Shown here: piece after piece, positions 33,786-45,790 of the stretch
Position numbering within the stretch: position 1 is the stretch's first letter
Layout: each line of letters starts with the position of its first letter
DNA from: Antilocapra americana
Taxonomy: Eukaryota > Chordata > Mammalia > Artiodactyla > Antilocapridae
DNA: 64,000 nucleotides
NCBI GenBank assembly: GCA_007570785.1
Contig: ML660772.1
Span: 35,076,627-35,140,626 of the forward strand
Reading direction: 5' to 3'
Position numbers and translations under genes: made by a program
Notes under the pieces: generated by a model
What the model saw: only the letters and a program-made list of their open reading frames with translations
Databases searched by the model: none
What the model was told of the DNA's origin: nothing

Positions 33786-35559
33786 AAACAGTATAAAAAG
33801 AATACTTTCTTAGCCATGTTGATCAGATTTTTAAGATGTAGAAATAGTTGCTTTTTTTTTAAGAAAATAAATAGAAAAATATCATTTAAGAGAGTCAAAA
33901 TGAAAAGACTCAAACAGGAAGATTCCAGTGAGGCCTTCAAACCAGCACAGGAACAGAAAGGGATTGGGTAATGAGGCAAAGCCTTCTCTAGAAAGCGATA
34001 TTTTTCCATGTATAAAATGAAAGGTATAGAAGAAGTTACGGCAGGTAAAGGAAGAGGACCTCAATGGGCTCTGGGGTATGAGGCTGAATAGGGAAAGGTA
34101 TGAGAGGTGGTGGTGGTGAAAACAGGGTAAATACTCAGTGGAAACACAGGCTGTAAAAATACTGGCATTTATGTACTTGTATATAAATAGTCACTGCTCT
34201 AAAACGTAATCCCTCCCCTCTTGTCCTTCTCCCAAGGGCCCCCAACTCCTAGTGAGCCAGCAGCTAGCCAGCAGGATGCGAAGGCACAGCTCCAGAGCTG
34301 GGACCAGGCCTAGAACGACTCCTTGGTGGCTCTGCATACTGATTATTAAATTATTTTTATATCACACCTAGTGATAATCCTTATTATAATCCAAACTATA
34401 CTCTTTTTGAACTCATCAATAAAGGCACATTTGGGCAGTCTCAACTTTCTGTGTGTTAAGAAATCTTGGAAAGATGACCGCATTTTCAAACCTTCATATC
34501 ATTATAAGTGGTCAAACCTTAGACTCCTAATCCTGGAGTAGGAATCAGATGAAGCCAGCTGAGAGTATGAAGAGGACCCAGGGAGGTAAAGATGGGAAGA
34601 GGAAGCTGTGCTGAGGGGGTTAGGAGGCCAAGAGAAGGAGGTGAAAGAACACAAAAGGCAATGAACTTCACAGTTTTGCCATAAGCAGGCCCTCACTGCA
34701 CTACGTAAGAACCCCACGCCCCATAAGCTGTTAACAGGTACCATAGTTATTTACCAACTTTAAAATGTTTCATTGCCCCACAAAACTCCTTAAGATCATT
34801 TTCATGTCTTTAAACTTCAGTTTTTCCATTTCGAAGATGACTGGTTTGGTGATCTACATCCTTTTTAGTTCTCTATACAGTAACACTGAATGCATGAGCT
34901 GACCTTTAAAAAGGCTTCTTGTTAAAAAAAAAAAAGAGGGCAAATGAGTCTCCATTTACCCATATTTTTTTCCTAGTAAATGACTTAGAGAAGTTATTAA
35001 CCTGCCTCTAAGCCTAAAGTTATCTGTGTGGGTATCAAAGAAAAAAAATTTTTTTAACATGATTATTCATTTCAATCTTGTACTCTGCTAACAATGTCAT
35101 ACTTCATCTTTTCTTTATATCTCATAAAGTTGGATGCAGCCAATTATCCAAATCAGCTATTATAACCAGAATATGATCTGTTTCTATTTGGTGCCAGCTT
35201 CTTGTTGGGACAGGTTATTGAAGAATTTGTGGTTTTTCCTCTCATTAGCAATTCATTTTGGCCTTGACAACATTTCACTTATCATTATGATTCTATGTGC
35301 TATGCTGACTTTGGGGTGGAATCCCCACAGAGGCTGCTTTCCCTTCTTTAAGTGCTAGTTAAGCATTCACTCAGGCCTCCCCACAAAGTCCACTCCTTGC
35401 TGGAATTCAGGACATGCTGTCTCCCTGTTCCTGTTGACTTTTTTTCACAGTCAAGATTACTCATCGCAGCTGAAGACTGGATAACAATAGATGGGAAACA
35501 GCTTCCACATTTTTCCATAGAACAAAACTCAACTGCTTTGCAGCCAACATTTACGAAGG
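33786..35559. other. Intergenic, nothing recognised
   Basis: No exon-like signal. Open frames are short and AT-rich. Poly-A runs occur at about 34925 and 35040. Confidence 0.4.
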
Positions 35560-36095
35560 AGTGTTTCAGAGAAGCCAGTTCTGACCCTGCTGCAGAGAAG
35601 AAGCCAATTCTGACTCCATTTTGGAAACTGTTTGACTTGCTTTTCATTGCTTTTGTATTATAATCATACACAAGGGCTTGCTTCAAAGGACCCTGCCCCT
35701 CTGCCTGAAACTAAAGTGCCTTTGTTAAATTCAGAGATAACCTGACCCTGCCCACCTGTGAATAGAAGAGATTAACACACTCCTTCTGAGGACTGGCCAT
35801 TCCCTGGAGTTGTTTTGTAAGATTGAAGACCCCTGAACTTTACTTCCTCACTGCCTCTCCCTCTCTTTTCTGCCTTTTGATTTTAGTTCCTCTCTACTTC
35901 TTTCTCTCCAACTCTACAAAAGAAACTGGCATCCAGACCCCAACAAGATGGTTATTTTGAGGCACTAGCCTGCCATCTTCTCGGTCAGTAGGCTCCCCAA
36001 ATAAAGTCCCTTCCTTGTCTTAACTGCTAGTTTTTCAGATTTATTCCCTACCGTGCAGGGAGCAGCAAGAACTTAGACTTGCTAACGGGAGGAGT
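35560..36095 (+). mobile_element. Solo-LTR-like endogenous retroviral remnant
   Basis: Uninterrupted copy of the LTR at 24105-25055. A poly(A) signal AATAAA at 36000-36005 follows the 'tctcggtcagtaggctcccc' region. No viral coding sequence is attached. Confidence 0.65.
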
Positions 36096-36148
36096 TAGAC
36101 GAACACTCATCTTTCAGCAATTATCAGAGGTAGACTAGGCACTACACA

Positions 36149-36455
36149 GGGCTTCCTGGGTAGCTCAACAGGTAAAGAATCCTCCTGCAATGCAGGTGAC
36201 TTCTGTTCGATTCCTGGGTCAGGAAGTTCCCCCCCTGGAGAAGGGATAGTCCACCTATTCTAGCGCTTCCCTGGTGGCTCAGATGGATGTGGGAGACCTG
36301 GGTTCCATCCCTGAGTTGGGAAGATCCCCTGGAGGAGGGCATGGCAATGCACTCCAATATTCTTGCCTGGAGAACCCCATGGACTGAGGAGCCTGGTGCA
36401 CTACAGCCTATGGGGTTGCAAAGAGTCGGACATGACTGAGTGACTAAACACACAC
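36149..36455 (+). mobile_element. Bov-tA/Bov-A2 SINE, sense, with perfect target-site duplication
   Basis: Two tRNA-like heads occur, at 36149 and about 36263. The second is followed by the full body and a 'gacatgactgagtgactaa' end. Identical 12-bp flanks aggcactacaca lie at 36137-36148 and 36456-36467. Confidence 0.95.
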
Positions 36456-36469
36456 AGGCACTACACAAC

Positions 36470-37759
36470 ACACTGACCCTGACACACCCCCTCTTTGCTG
36501 GAATATCTTGTTTGTTAACATGTAATCTGTTCAAAGCAGTTAGAAGTAAAATTAAAAACCCAACTTTGGTAAGATCTTTAGTATTCTAAGATGACTAGTC
36601 AGCATAATTAGTCATGCCAACATTTGTGACATTTCTCCTCCCTTATAGTTGAAATTTATCTTTTCTTAAAAAATTATATTGCCTATCTGCCATCAACAAT
36701 AACAAAAGCCTGTGTTTTGTCATTCCCTTTATGTGTTTATGTTTTCTCTCCACCTCCATAATCAACTCTAGGAGTTCCATCCTCTATTTCTCCTTCTTCT
36801 CCTTTTGTGCCCATATTCCCTTTTCTAGACTGCCATGTATCCTGTGCCATTTCTGGTATAGTCCTCACTTCTTCAAGTCATAATCTGATAGCATGTGGAA
36901 CATGATGTAAAATATCCTTTCCATTTCTGGAGAGTGAGGTTTCTAACAATAATAAGTGAACTTATTATTGTCCTAAAGTAAAATGACTGATTATTGCTCA
37001 ATTCATCTTGTTCTGATTTATAATAAGGTAAAGAGTGAACTTCCCTATTTAGAAAGTTTCTTAGATAAGATATTTTAACTCCTAATAACTTTTTAAAATT
37101 TCTAATCAATTACTAAAAAAACCAAGCCTCCTTTAACTCACAGTCAAGTACTTTAAAAAATGTCTGAAAAACTTGAAACTCTAATTAAATATTTGTACAA
37201 CTGTATTTTATGTATTTTGTAAACATGGCATAACCTGTTGGCACAGATTTCCTTTGTTCCAGAAAAAAAAAAGTAATAAAATTATAGAAAAGTTAAAAAT
37301 TTTTATTTCTTATTTCAAAGCATTTGGGAGACATTTCAGAAGCAGTTGGTAAACGTTAAATTCTGCGGGTGTTAAATTCCAAGTTTCCATTCCCACAGCC
37401 TAGATGTAAACCAGTGTCACCAAACGCACACCATACACGCACCCACACAGATTCCTTCCTTGTGTTTAGATATGAAATACACCTAAAGATTCTGGGTCTC
37501 CCAAAACTGGGAGATAGTTGTATCTTAGGCAGCGATGGAACTTGGGGTATGGGAAGAAACGGCTTAAAACAAGGCAGAAGTTTTTCTGAAGCTCGGTTGC
37601 CCATACTGGGCATCTCCGTACACGGTCTTTGACTCCCTCCTCCCATCCCCACCCCTGCCGGGATGATGCACTGCAAAAACATTAGCTCTCCCCCAGTACG
37701 CCTCTCACTGGCTTATAGCTGAGAAAATGTTGCCCCAGGTTTAAAATATCTGCCCAAGG
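36470..37759. other. CAV1 upstream region, no gene seen
   Basis: AT-rich to about 37330, then more GC-rich towards CAV1 with a CA-rich patch at 37420-37450. Distal promoter elements are likely here, but I cannot assign any. Confidence 0.4.
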
Positions 37760-37930
37760 AGCCCAGCGCGGGTGAAACGCTTTCTCATAGCTCTTTACTC
37801 CCTGCGGGCTCTCCCCGCCCTCTGCTGCCATAACCTTGGGGATGTGCCTAGACCCGGCTCAGCGCACATCCCGGCCAACCGCGAGCAGAACAAACCCTTG
37901 GCGGAGAGCCAGAAGGCTCCCTCCCAGCCA

Positions 37931-37964
37931 CCCCCCCCCCCCCCGCCGCCTTTTTTTTTTTTTT
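37931..37964 (+). repeat. Homopolymer tract C14 - gccgcc - T14 upstream of the CAV1 ATG
   Basis: Fourteen C's (37931-37944), a short GCCGCC spacer and fourteen T's (37951-37964) make a strand-biased pyrimidine tract ending 92 bp before the start codon. The complement is a G14 run. Confidence 0.9.
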
Positions 37965-38056
37965 CCCCCATACAATACAAGATCTTCCTTCCTCAGTTCC
38001 CTTAAATCACAGCCCAGGGAAATCTACCCAGAGCCTTCATCCAGCCACGAGCCAGA

Positions 38057-38086
38057 ATGTCGGGGGGCAAATACGTAGACTCAGAG
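38057..38086 (+). CDS. CAV1: CAV1 coding exon 1
   Basis: Ten codons, [10 protein letters not shown], with donor GT at 38087-38088 (GAG|GTACGC). It is too short to be found as an ORF; it is recognised from the conserved N-terminus. Confidence 0.95.
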
Positions 38087-39687
38087 GTACGCTTGGTGGG
38101 TGCGTTCCGGGACGCGGCGCGCAGGGAGTGCTGCTTCTGCTATCTCCCACTCTAAATATTCTGACTGCTTTGCTTGCCCCAGCCCTCTCTCGACGTTGGA
38201 GCACTCCCCTCTCTGGCTCTGGCATTGCTGAGGAATGGGCTTGGGCGGGGAGGTGAAGAGGAGGCAGGAATGTTTCATGTTTTCCTATTAGGAAGGGAGT
38301 CAAGGGAGCCTAGGGGGCCTAAGGTCGCTGAAAGAGGGGGTTTTCGGGGTCCTAAAGTTGGGTTGGTCGGACTGAGGGCGCCTTTTTGAATGGCTTAGGG
38401 GTACTGCCTTATTGAGAGACCCCTATGGTCCAGCCCCTGTCTGCTGGGAGGTGGAGAGCTAGAGTGCAGGGTGGGAACTCCTTCACTGGCAATTTTGGGG
38501 ACAGCCCCCACGACTCCCAACCAGGCGCCTCAACCAGCTGCCCGGGGCGGCGGCGCGCGTCATGTCTGCACTTTCCAAAGCTCTTGGGCCACCTCTAGAA
38601 CTCTTCCTGCATCTCAGCGCCTGGGAGGGGTGCTTGGAGAGGAGCGTCGCCTCCTCCTAACTACCACTCCCCTCCCGCCCCCCACCTTCCTACCACCTCC
38701 GGGCGCTCGGGCTCCGCCTGGGTGTGGAAGCCTCCTTTTCCTAAACGCAGCCGCCGTTCAGCAACCGGCCGGGGGTCTGAGAGTGACCTAAGGGTGGGTC
38801 GGGGGAGTTGTGCAGGTGGAATATCGTTCTAGACAGTATAGGGGGTCTGCCACTTGGCTCGATCCAAAGATAAGGGATGCTGACTGTGTGCACCGGGGGA
38901 GGGGTTGTGCGGGGAGCTGTGAAGGGCCAGAAACAGCAGAGGGAGGGTGGAGGACGCGGGCAGGTGCAAAGGATACTTGGCCAGAAAGGAACGAAAATGG
39001 GAACACTGAATGGGGCGGGGGGGGTGGTTCAAGCTGGATCTTAAGGATGAAGTTAGAAGGAATTATGGAGAGAAGGGAAATAGGGACCAGGGACTGGAGC
39101 AGGTGAAGAGCTGGGGAGAGGGTGGCCTGGCGGAGAGAGGGGCTGGATAAAAGTCGGAAGTCGGATCCCCTCCCCTGTGGTGGTCTCCGCGGGATTCAGC
39201 CGGTTGGGAATGAGTTGGGCTGGGGCCGGGCGGACCGAGCTGCGGGGTTTGCCCTGACCCCTGGCGGTGGCGGGCGGGGGAGGCAGGAGCTCCCAGCCTG
39301 GTACCGAGGGGTGTGGTGTCCTCTCCCCGATCCTCTTAAAAAGCTTGCGGCGCCAAGGAGTTTACTGTGCGCGGAGCCACCGCTTTGAAATCGGTTAGTT
39401 CGATTTTGAGCCTCGAGGTTTGCCTCGTTGCCAGGCTAATTTTTCTGATTGCGGGTTTTTCTTTTTGAAATCTTCCCACCGCCGGTTCCACCCTCTCCCT
39501 CCCGGCCGTCCGCCCTCTGCAGGGACATCTCTACACTGTTCCCATTCGGGAACAGGGCAACATCTACAAGCCCAACAACAAGGCCATGGCAGAGGAGATG
39601 AACGAGAAGCAAGTGTACGACGCACACACCAAGGAGATAGACCTGGTCAACCGCGACCCCAAGCATCTCAACGACGACGTGGTCAAG
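38057..39687 (+). CDS. CAV1: Caveolin-1, 5' part only (join 38057-38086, 39523-39687)
   Basis: Caveolin-1 is the main structural protein of caveolae. Exon 1 gives [10 protein letters not shown] and exon 2 gives 55 residues starting [13 protein letters not shown] and ending LNDDVVK, together residues 1-65 of about 178. Tyr14, the Src phosphorylation site of the family, is encoded at 39532-39534. Met32 at 39586-39588, in a good context (GCCATGG), is the start of the beta isoform. Both introns interrupt at phase 0 with GT-AG borders. The oligomerisation, scaffolding and hairpin domains belong to exon 3, which must lie beyond 64000, so the gene is cut by the window and not truncated biologically. 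The ATG has A at -3. CAV2 is the upstream paralogue. Confidence 0.96.
38087..39522 (+). other. CAV1: CAV1 intron 1 (1.4 kb)
   Basis: GC-rich intron with CpG clusters and no recognisable repeats. Long open frames on both strands reflect composition. It probably contains regulatory sequence. Confidence 0.85.
39523..39687 (+). CDS. CAV1: CAV1 coding exon 2
   Basis: The 165-bp exon encodes residues 11-65. It has acceptor AG at 39521-39522 behind a pyrimidine-rich tract and donor GTAAGG at 39688. It contains Tyr14 and the alternative start Met32. Confidence 0.97.
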
Positions 39688-42599
39688 GTAAGGTGAGGCG
39701 GCCAGCAAGGAAGGGATGTTCCCTGAGGAGACGCTGACAGGGCCGGGACAGCTCTCCTCTGGCTAGCAGCCTGTGTTTCTTTCTCTGTCTGCCGCACACT
39801 CACCATTTTCTGGGGCTTGATGTGCGGGAACCGCAGTCGTCAGAAATGTCACATCTCCCCTACCCGCTCCTGCCAGTTAGTTCAGCTGGAATTTAGCTAA
39901 CTTGGGTTTTGTAGGAGTTCATATAACTGCACCCTTCTCCTGGCATATGAACCTTCAGGTCTCAGTAACAATCTTGCACTTCTTGAGAGCAGAAGCTGTT
40001 TGCTGTGCAGGTCATCCTCTCCGACTTCAGGTTGAAAGTCTAAGTGAAGGGTGGTGCTCCACTGCATATAGAATAAGCAGTGAGATGGTTTTGTAAGGTG
40101 TTATGCCAAAGGTAACAACCCGAATACTAAGAGGGCAGGTTCCCCCAGTTAAAATTAAGATAACCTGAAATAATTTTCTTAAAAATAAGATTGGAAATGC
40201 TCCTGACTAAAGATGAAATATGTGTGTGTGCTTATATATGCAGAATAGAATAGAATAGTTAATATTTATAAGAAGAGTATTGTAAAAACATGGTATTTGT
40301 TGTACACAGCTAAGCATATTTACACAACCAAAAATAATATGTGCCTTTTGATTTCTCCTATAGACCTCTAGTTAGTTGTGGAGAGTTGCTTCTTGACATT
40401 CAGGTTGGAGTTCCTTTTTATATTTCCAGGATGTGCTCAGTGAGATTAAAAATAGGTTAATTGAATGGGTAGTAGCTAAACTTAGATCTGACTGGGTGGT
40501 CAGTTTTTAATTATCATTGTGCTATTCAACTTTGACCCTTTTAGTAAATCTATCAGAGGAATTTGTTGCTTGAACCCCTCTTGATTGGGAAATCATAGGC
40601 CTGAGCCATCCTTGGCAGAGGGTTTTCTTTCAGGAAAAGGGAAGGTCAAGGGAATTCCTGGCCTGGAAGACTAAAGTGTGAAGACCCCCCAGGGCAGCCA
40701 ATGAGGTAGATGAGCAATTTCCACCTACCCAGCATCCTATCCAGGATGGGAGGAGCCGTAGTTCAGAGACAGTTCACATTTATGAATAATATATTTCAAA
40801 AAGGGGAACAGTTTAATCTGTAACTGGAAGGAAAATGGAACAGTCAGAATTGAGTCTCTTGGCTTGCTGGTGGAGGAAAAAGGAAAATTGGAGCCTTAGC
40901 AGACTTTTCTACTAGCCAGATTATGGAATGCTTAAAAGCAGCAGCAACAACAAAAGTAGCTTATAAACTGGAAATTAGAATTGCTAAAAACTATTTATTA
41001 AAAACATTACCTTAAAGGAGCAAAGGGCATTTTTGCTTGTTTCCCTTCTCATGTAGCTTTGAACAAGAAGGAAAAGTGTCAGGAAAAGAGGCAGATTTCA
41101 GAAAGGCCTAGCTTCATCTCAGCCTCCCTGTTGTTCCCCTGCAGTGTGAGAGGGATTCCTGGAGCAAGAGAACCTCCCAGGATGAGTCAGAGAGGCCAGT
41201 AGTGTGGATGTGGGTCTCTACACATAGCATGACTAAGTGGAGAAAGAAAGGCCCCACTGGGAAAAGAGACTTCAACACAGATGGAAAAAAGGCATAACAG
41301 GCTTAGTGGAAATAGCAGTTTACAAAATAGCATTTCAAAAAGCAAGTGTGGGGATCTTCATATTAAAGAAATTATAAGGAAGAGTTAGAGCAGGCTTCTG
41401 AGGGCCTAGAGAAAGCAAATCCCACCCACTTGCTCATAGAACTATGAGCAAAATAAGACAATCAGACAAAAAAATCGACCTTGAGAAGAATTTCGTAGGC
41501 CCACTTACTTAGAGGTCTTGCTTAAAGAGGCCTTTTGAGAATGCCCTGTGAAGAAAGACCCAAAGAGTACCATCTGCCAGTAGGGCTGGGAATGGGGGCC
41601 TATGCCCACTGGAGATACCTATCTTATATTTTTTTTGAGTCCAATCATAAATGTAAGGATAGAAACAGTGATCATCCTCTCCGTGTTACCATGACAGTAA
41701 ATAATAAATCTCTGCAAATTTTACTTTTGACCATATATATTTCTTAAAATTACAAAGGCACTCAACTCTTAATGCCTGGTAACTTAAAATTTCATAAAAA
41801 AAATGGTGGTCAAATGAATGTACTGTTAGAGCTACCCAGTCAGGTAAGAAAAAGTCTATTCTAAAAGCAAGCAGCTCTGTAATAGTTGCCAATTCTGTCC
41901 AGTACTATAGTCACTAGCTACTTGTGGCTATTTTGATTTAAATTACAAGTAATTAACATTAAATGCAATTTAAAATACAGTTCTTCAGTCACACTAGCTA
42001 CATCTTGGGTTCTCAACACTTAAGGTTAGTAGCTACCATATTGGATAGCACAGATATCGAATATTTCCACCTTCATAGAAATTACTATTGGACAGTACCA
42101 GACTCTTCTCTTTGTATTAAAAATGTCCTCATACCAAGGTTAGAAACTTGTAGATGGAGAAGAAATGAAACATAGATGTAAGTGTAAGGAGAAGCCCAGT
42201 GTGTCTCCGCAGTATCCTTTAGTCTCATAAAACAGCTATTTAGGGTGGAGAAGAAAACTCAAAAGCTAGAGGTGCCATGAATCTATATTCACGAAGGTGG
42301 AGTATTATTACCTATTCCACTGATGATAATGACATAAGTTAGACTACAATTTAGTTTCAATAAAACTTGTTCCTTATTTCACTAAAGGTTTGTTGAACCA
42401 TATTATAAGATGTCTGTATAGGTATTTATCAAAAAAAGGTCAGTTATAGATTATTTTAAAAATTTCCTCTAATTAAAATGGTCATACCTTCAGACCCTCC
42501 ATTCTCTCTCTTTCCGTCTTCTTCATTCATATGTTTCCTGTGTACTATTTTGATTTTCTAATAAAGAAAATGGCTTGAGATTTATTACTCTGGTATCAC

Positions 42600-42715
42600 A
42601 ATAGCCATTGATCAATTTATTAAATTCCTAATATATGCTAGAATACATACTGTGCTACGTTCTACAAGGGTAATTCCTAAAATAAGCCCTAGCAATCACA
42701 AACTAAATTAGAGTT
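42600..42715 (+). repeat. Possible L2 LINE trace
   Basis: 'tcaatttattaaattcctaa' followed by 'atatgctagaatacatactg' resembles the conserved L2 3' motif about size-limited accumulation ('attgagcacctactatgtgc'). It is diverged and low confidence. Confidence 0.35.
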
Positions 42716-43004
42716 AATGAAGATGAGATGCATATAGATTAAAAATACACACACACACACATATACACTATCACAACAGTAAGTCCCTGCCAAATGTTAA
42801 TTAATTGGTCCTTTTCTTTTTTTTTTTACTTTGACTGCCAGGAAACATATAACTAGATTTTAAGTTTCATTAATCCTTGTTACTTATTCTCTCACGTATG
42901 GTTTTGAATTTTCACTTTTTCAACTGGCATGTTGTTTTATGTGCCCTCTATTATAATGCTTCTCATCATAATTTTGGAAAGAAACCAAATATATACTATA
43001 ATAA

Positions 43005-43228
43005 GAGCTTCCCAGGTGGTTCAGTGGTAAAGAACCTGCCTGCCAATGCAGGAGACACAGAGACTTGGGTTCAATTCCTGGGTAGAAAAGATCCCCTGGA
43101 GGAGGGCATGGCAACCCACTCCACTCTGCTTGCCTGGAGAATCCCCTGGAGAGAGGAGTCTGGCAGCTATAGTCCATGGGGTCACATAGAGTTGGACATT
43201 ACTGAAGCGACTTAGCATGTGCTCACAC
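43005..43228 (+). mobile_element. Bov-tA SINE, sense, with perfect target-site duplication
   Basis: It has the tRNA-like head ('gagcttcccaggtggttcag') and a complete body. Identical 12-bp flanks atactataataa lie at 42993-43004 and 43229-43240. Confidence 0.95.
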
Positions 43229-43299
43229 ATACTATAATAAATTAAAAGAAAATAGTATTGAGCATTGCATAATAAAAAGTTTATTTAAAAGTGAATCAT

Positions 43300-43412
43300 A
43301 TCAATTATCTTGATCTTAGTAATAATTCTGCAATATGGATGTATAACAAGTCATCATGTTGTACACTTTAAATATTATATTTGTCAATTATTTCTCAGTA
43401 AAGATTTTTTAA
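43300..43412 (+). mobile_element. Old LINE 3' end fragment
   Basis: 'tgttgtacactttaaatatt' followed by 'gtcaattatttctcagtaaag' resembles an L1M 3' end. Confidence 0.5.
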
Positions 43413-43439
43413 AAGTTTCTTAAAAAGTGAATGGAACTG

Positions 43440-43960
43440 ATATTGTTAGGGAGACCCTGCAGTTTAATGAAGAAGGGCATGAAGGCGATACAATCTGAGT
43501 TGGGTCATAATGGACAAATGGAATTCAAATAGCTGAGAAAATTACAGAACATTCTTAATGAAAAGGCATGGAGATGGGAATGTCCCACATAGGACATAAG
43601 TCTGGGAGGTTTAGTAGCCCATTTTAACTGATTTTAGAGTTCATGTGGCATAGTCACAGGTCATAAAGATGAAAACACTGACTGTGGCCAGATGATAGAG
43701 TCCTAAATCCAGTATTCCTGATAAGTTTGAACTGTATTATGTCAGCAATGGGAAGCCAAGAAAACTTCAAGCTTGGGATGACAGGATGAAGGTGGGGCTT
43801 TTTGGAAGATGACTGGTGGAGGTATAAGATATAATAAACAGGTAGCCAGTCTGGATGAGGAGCAGTTATGATGTAACTGCATCAGCGTCCAGACATGAAA
43901 TGAGAAGAAGAGTATGTGGTGGCATTGGAATAAAACCACACAAGCACAAAAGGACAGAAT
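43440..43960 (+). repeat. Ancient mammalian repeat, family uncertain
   Basis: Text such as 'tcagcaatgggaagccaaga' and 'gatgacaggatgaag' recurs in diverged mammalian repeats, and a similar segment lies at about 49600-49880. I cannot assign the family. Confidence 0.35.
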
Positions 43961-44221
43961 TTTAGAAATAGAAGAGAATGTAATGGTTATCAAGTTAACC
44001 TCCAATTCCTTTTTATTTTCTTTAACATTAAGAGAAATTCAAGGGTTAAGAAAGGTTAAATTTTTATACACATGTTCACATGGTTACTTGTACAAAAACA
44101 GGTATTTTCAAATATCATAAGGGATAAATAGATAAGATTATGTGATTATTGTCATTAAAGGAGAATTCTGAGCCTAGCTCTGAGACAAATCAAGACATCT
44201 TAGAGGAGATATTTTTGAAAA

Positions 44222-44420
44222 TAAAAAATAATATATTTATAACTTTCTTTTCTAAAATTTTAATGTAATATTATTAAATATACACAGATACAAAGTTTTC
44301 TTTAGCCATCAAGGAAAAAACATACAAGTGGTAATCAGACCAGTTTTGGTTTCAAAATAACAGCCTAAAGCCACCATGATCCCTTTCAACTATAAAGCAT
44401 TCTAGAGCCCTTAGTGATTA
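44222..44420 (+). repeat. Dispersed repeat copy 1, unnamed
   Basis: It aligns with 45595-45790: shared order 'aactttcttttctaaaattt'/'aactttattttttaaaactt', 'aatgtaat', 'attaaatata', 'tttctttagccatcaaggaaa'/'tttctttaaaaatcaagaaaa', then 'cagttttggttt'/'cagtttgggttt'. Same orientation, about 1.37 kb apart. Confidence 0.6.
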
Positions 44421-45367
44421 ATATCAATATAACTGATTTTAAATTTTGTTTGCTGACTATACTTATAATCAAAGCACAAGATTTAAAAGATCAGATTGAC
44501 CCAAAGCACTCAGCACCGTGTTAATAGTCTCTTCTGTTGGAACTGGCATTGGTTTTGTTTGTTTGTTTTAGGAGATAGCCACACAAGATGGTCATTACCA
44601 CTCTGCCACGTGTAGGGTCATGCACGGCATTCAGAATTCCCAGTCTGTAAAAGAGCACTATGGTAGTGTTTGGTGGGAAATCATTCTCACATCACTGAGC
44701 AAATAGCGATATTAAAATGGGAGACATTATTCATTCTTAACCATCTGAAATATTTTCAAGTTTAGTTAACAATGATATACATTTTAAAGGCTTATTGAAA
44801 CAAAGTGTTATTTTTTTTTCTTTCTCTACCTCATAATTTCAGTCAAAAATTATTGACGCATTAGCTCAACTTTGGTTCAAACTGAATAAACGTTCATATG
44901 ATTTATTAAAATTTAAGACAAAATACACCAAACATTCTTGAATTATTAAAAAGTTCATGACATGGGGTTTTCTTCCAATTAATAGCAATGTTGGCTACAT
45001 TTTAAAGTGGCTTGAAGTAAGAACAGCTGCAAGAGTAAGCAGCATCTGGAAAGTTCAGTAATTTATAAAACCACCTGCTTATGCATCCTGCCCACTCAGG
45101 TTCATAAAATAGCACTTTCATATTCCACATGAAATTGCTTTTTAGTTTGCCCTACTTTTAAGCATAAGTTATCATTTTCTATGATGAAATGTTTAGAGTG
45201 AGCTGGTCCCTAGATGAAGAGGGCTGTGTGCCCTGAACTATGGGGTCCTGGGTTCTTTCGTGATTCTCCTGGCCAAATTTGCAGTGGGAAAAGGGTAGGG
45301 CTGCTCTTTTCATACAAAGATGATTTAGACCAAGAAATATACTCTCTTCTTTGACTTTTTGGACCTT

Positions 45368-45406
45368 ATATATATATACATATATATACATATATATATA
45401 TATATT
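45368..45406 (+). repeat. (TA)n-rich microsatellite
   Basis: Mostly alternating TA with two interspersed 'tacatata' units. Confidence 0.9.
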
Positions 45407-45594
45407 AATCTAAGTTACTATACTAAGGCCCTAGAGAAGAAGATTTGCATACTATACTTATGTTAAGTTTTTATTTAAAACAAAAAGCCTTCAGCCTCTA
45501 AAAATATGCTTAACCAATATGCTTAACCATAGGTGCTCAGAGGCACCTTGACAGCAGAAAGAGCATTGTGTCAGGAAAATACATTTTTGAGACT

Positions 45595-45790
45595 TTGATA
45601 ACTTTATTTTTTAAAACTTGAATGTAATAATTCTTAAATATATTAGACACAAAATTCTGTTTCTTTAAAAATCAAGAAAAGGCATGCACACAATAATAGG
45701 TCAGTTTGGGTTTTAACCTAAGAACCAATTGCTTTTGCGGTCGCTATCAACTGGAAAGTGTCTTATCCCATTAGTGTGGGACTGAACACC
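45595..45790 (+). repeat. Dispersed repeat copy 2, unnamed
   Basis: Diverged direct copy of 44222-44420. The pair may be an old transposon family member or a local duplication. Confidence 0.6.

Larger units (their letters stand above)
37760..39700 (+). promoter_or_regulatory. CAV1: CAV1 promoter and GC-rich 5' region
   Basis: GC content and CpG frequency rise from about 37760 and stay high through exon 1, intron 1 and exon 2 (densest at 38510-38780 and 39170-39690). No TATA box is evident upstream of the start codon. There is no ATG between about 37970 and 38057, so a short 5' UTR here would have no upstream ORF. The transcription start is not determined. Confidence 0.65.

Noticed and set aside
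36149..36250. tRNA-like segment considered as a tRNA gene
   Set aside because: It is the tRNA-Glu-derived head of a SINE flanked by a target-site duplication, not a functional tRNA.
39420..39806. Several 75-105-codon frames around CAV1 exon 2
   Set aside because: Alternative frames of exon 2 and its GC-rich flanks. The conserved caveolin frame explains the region.
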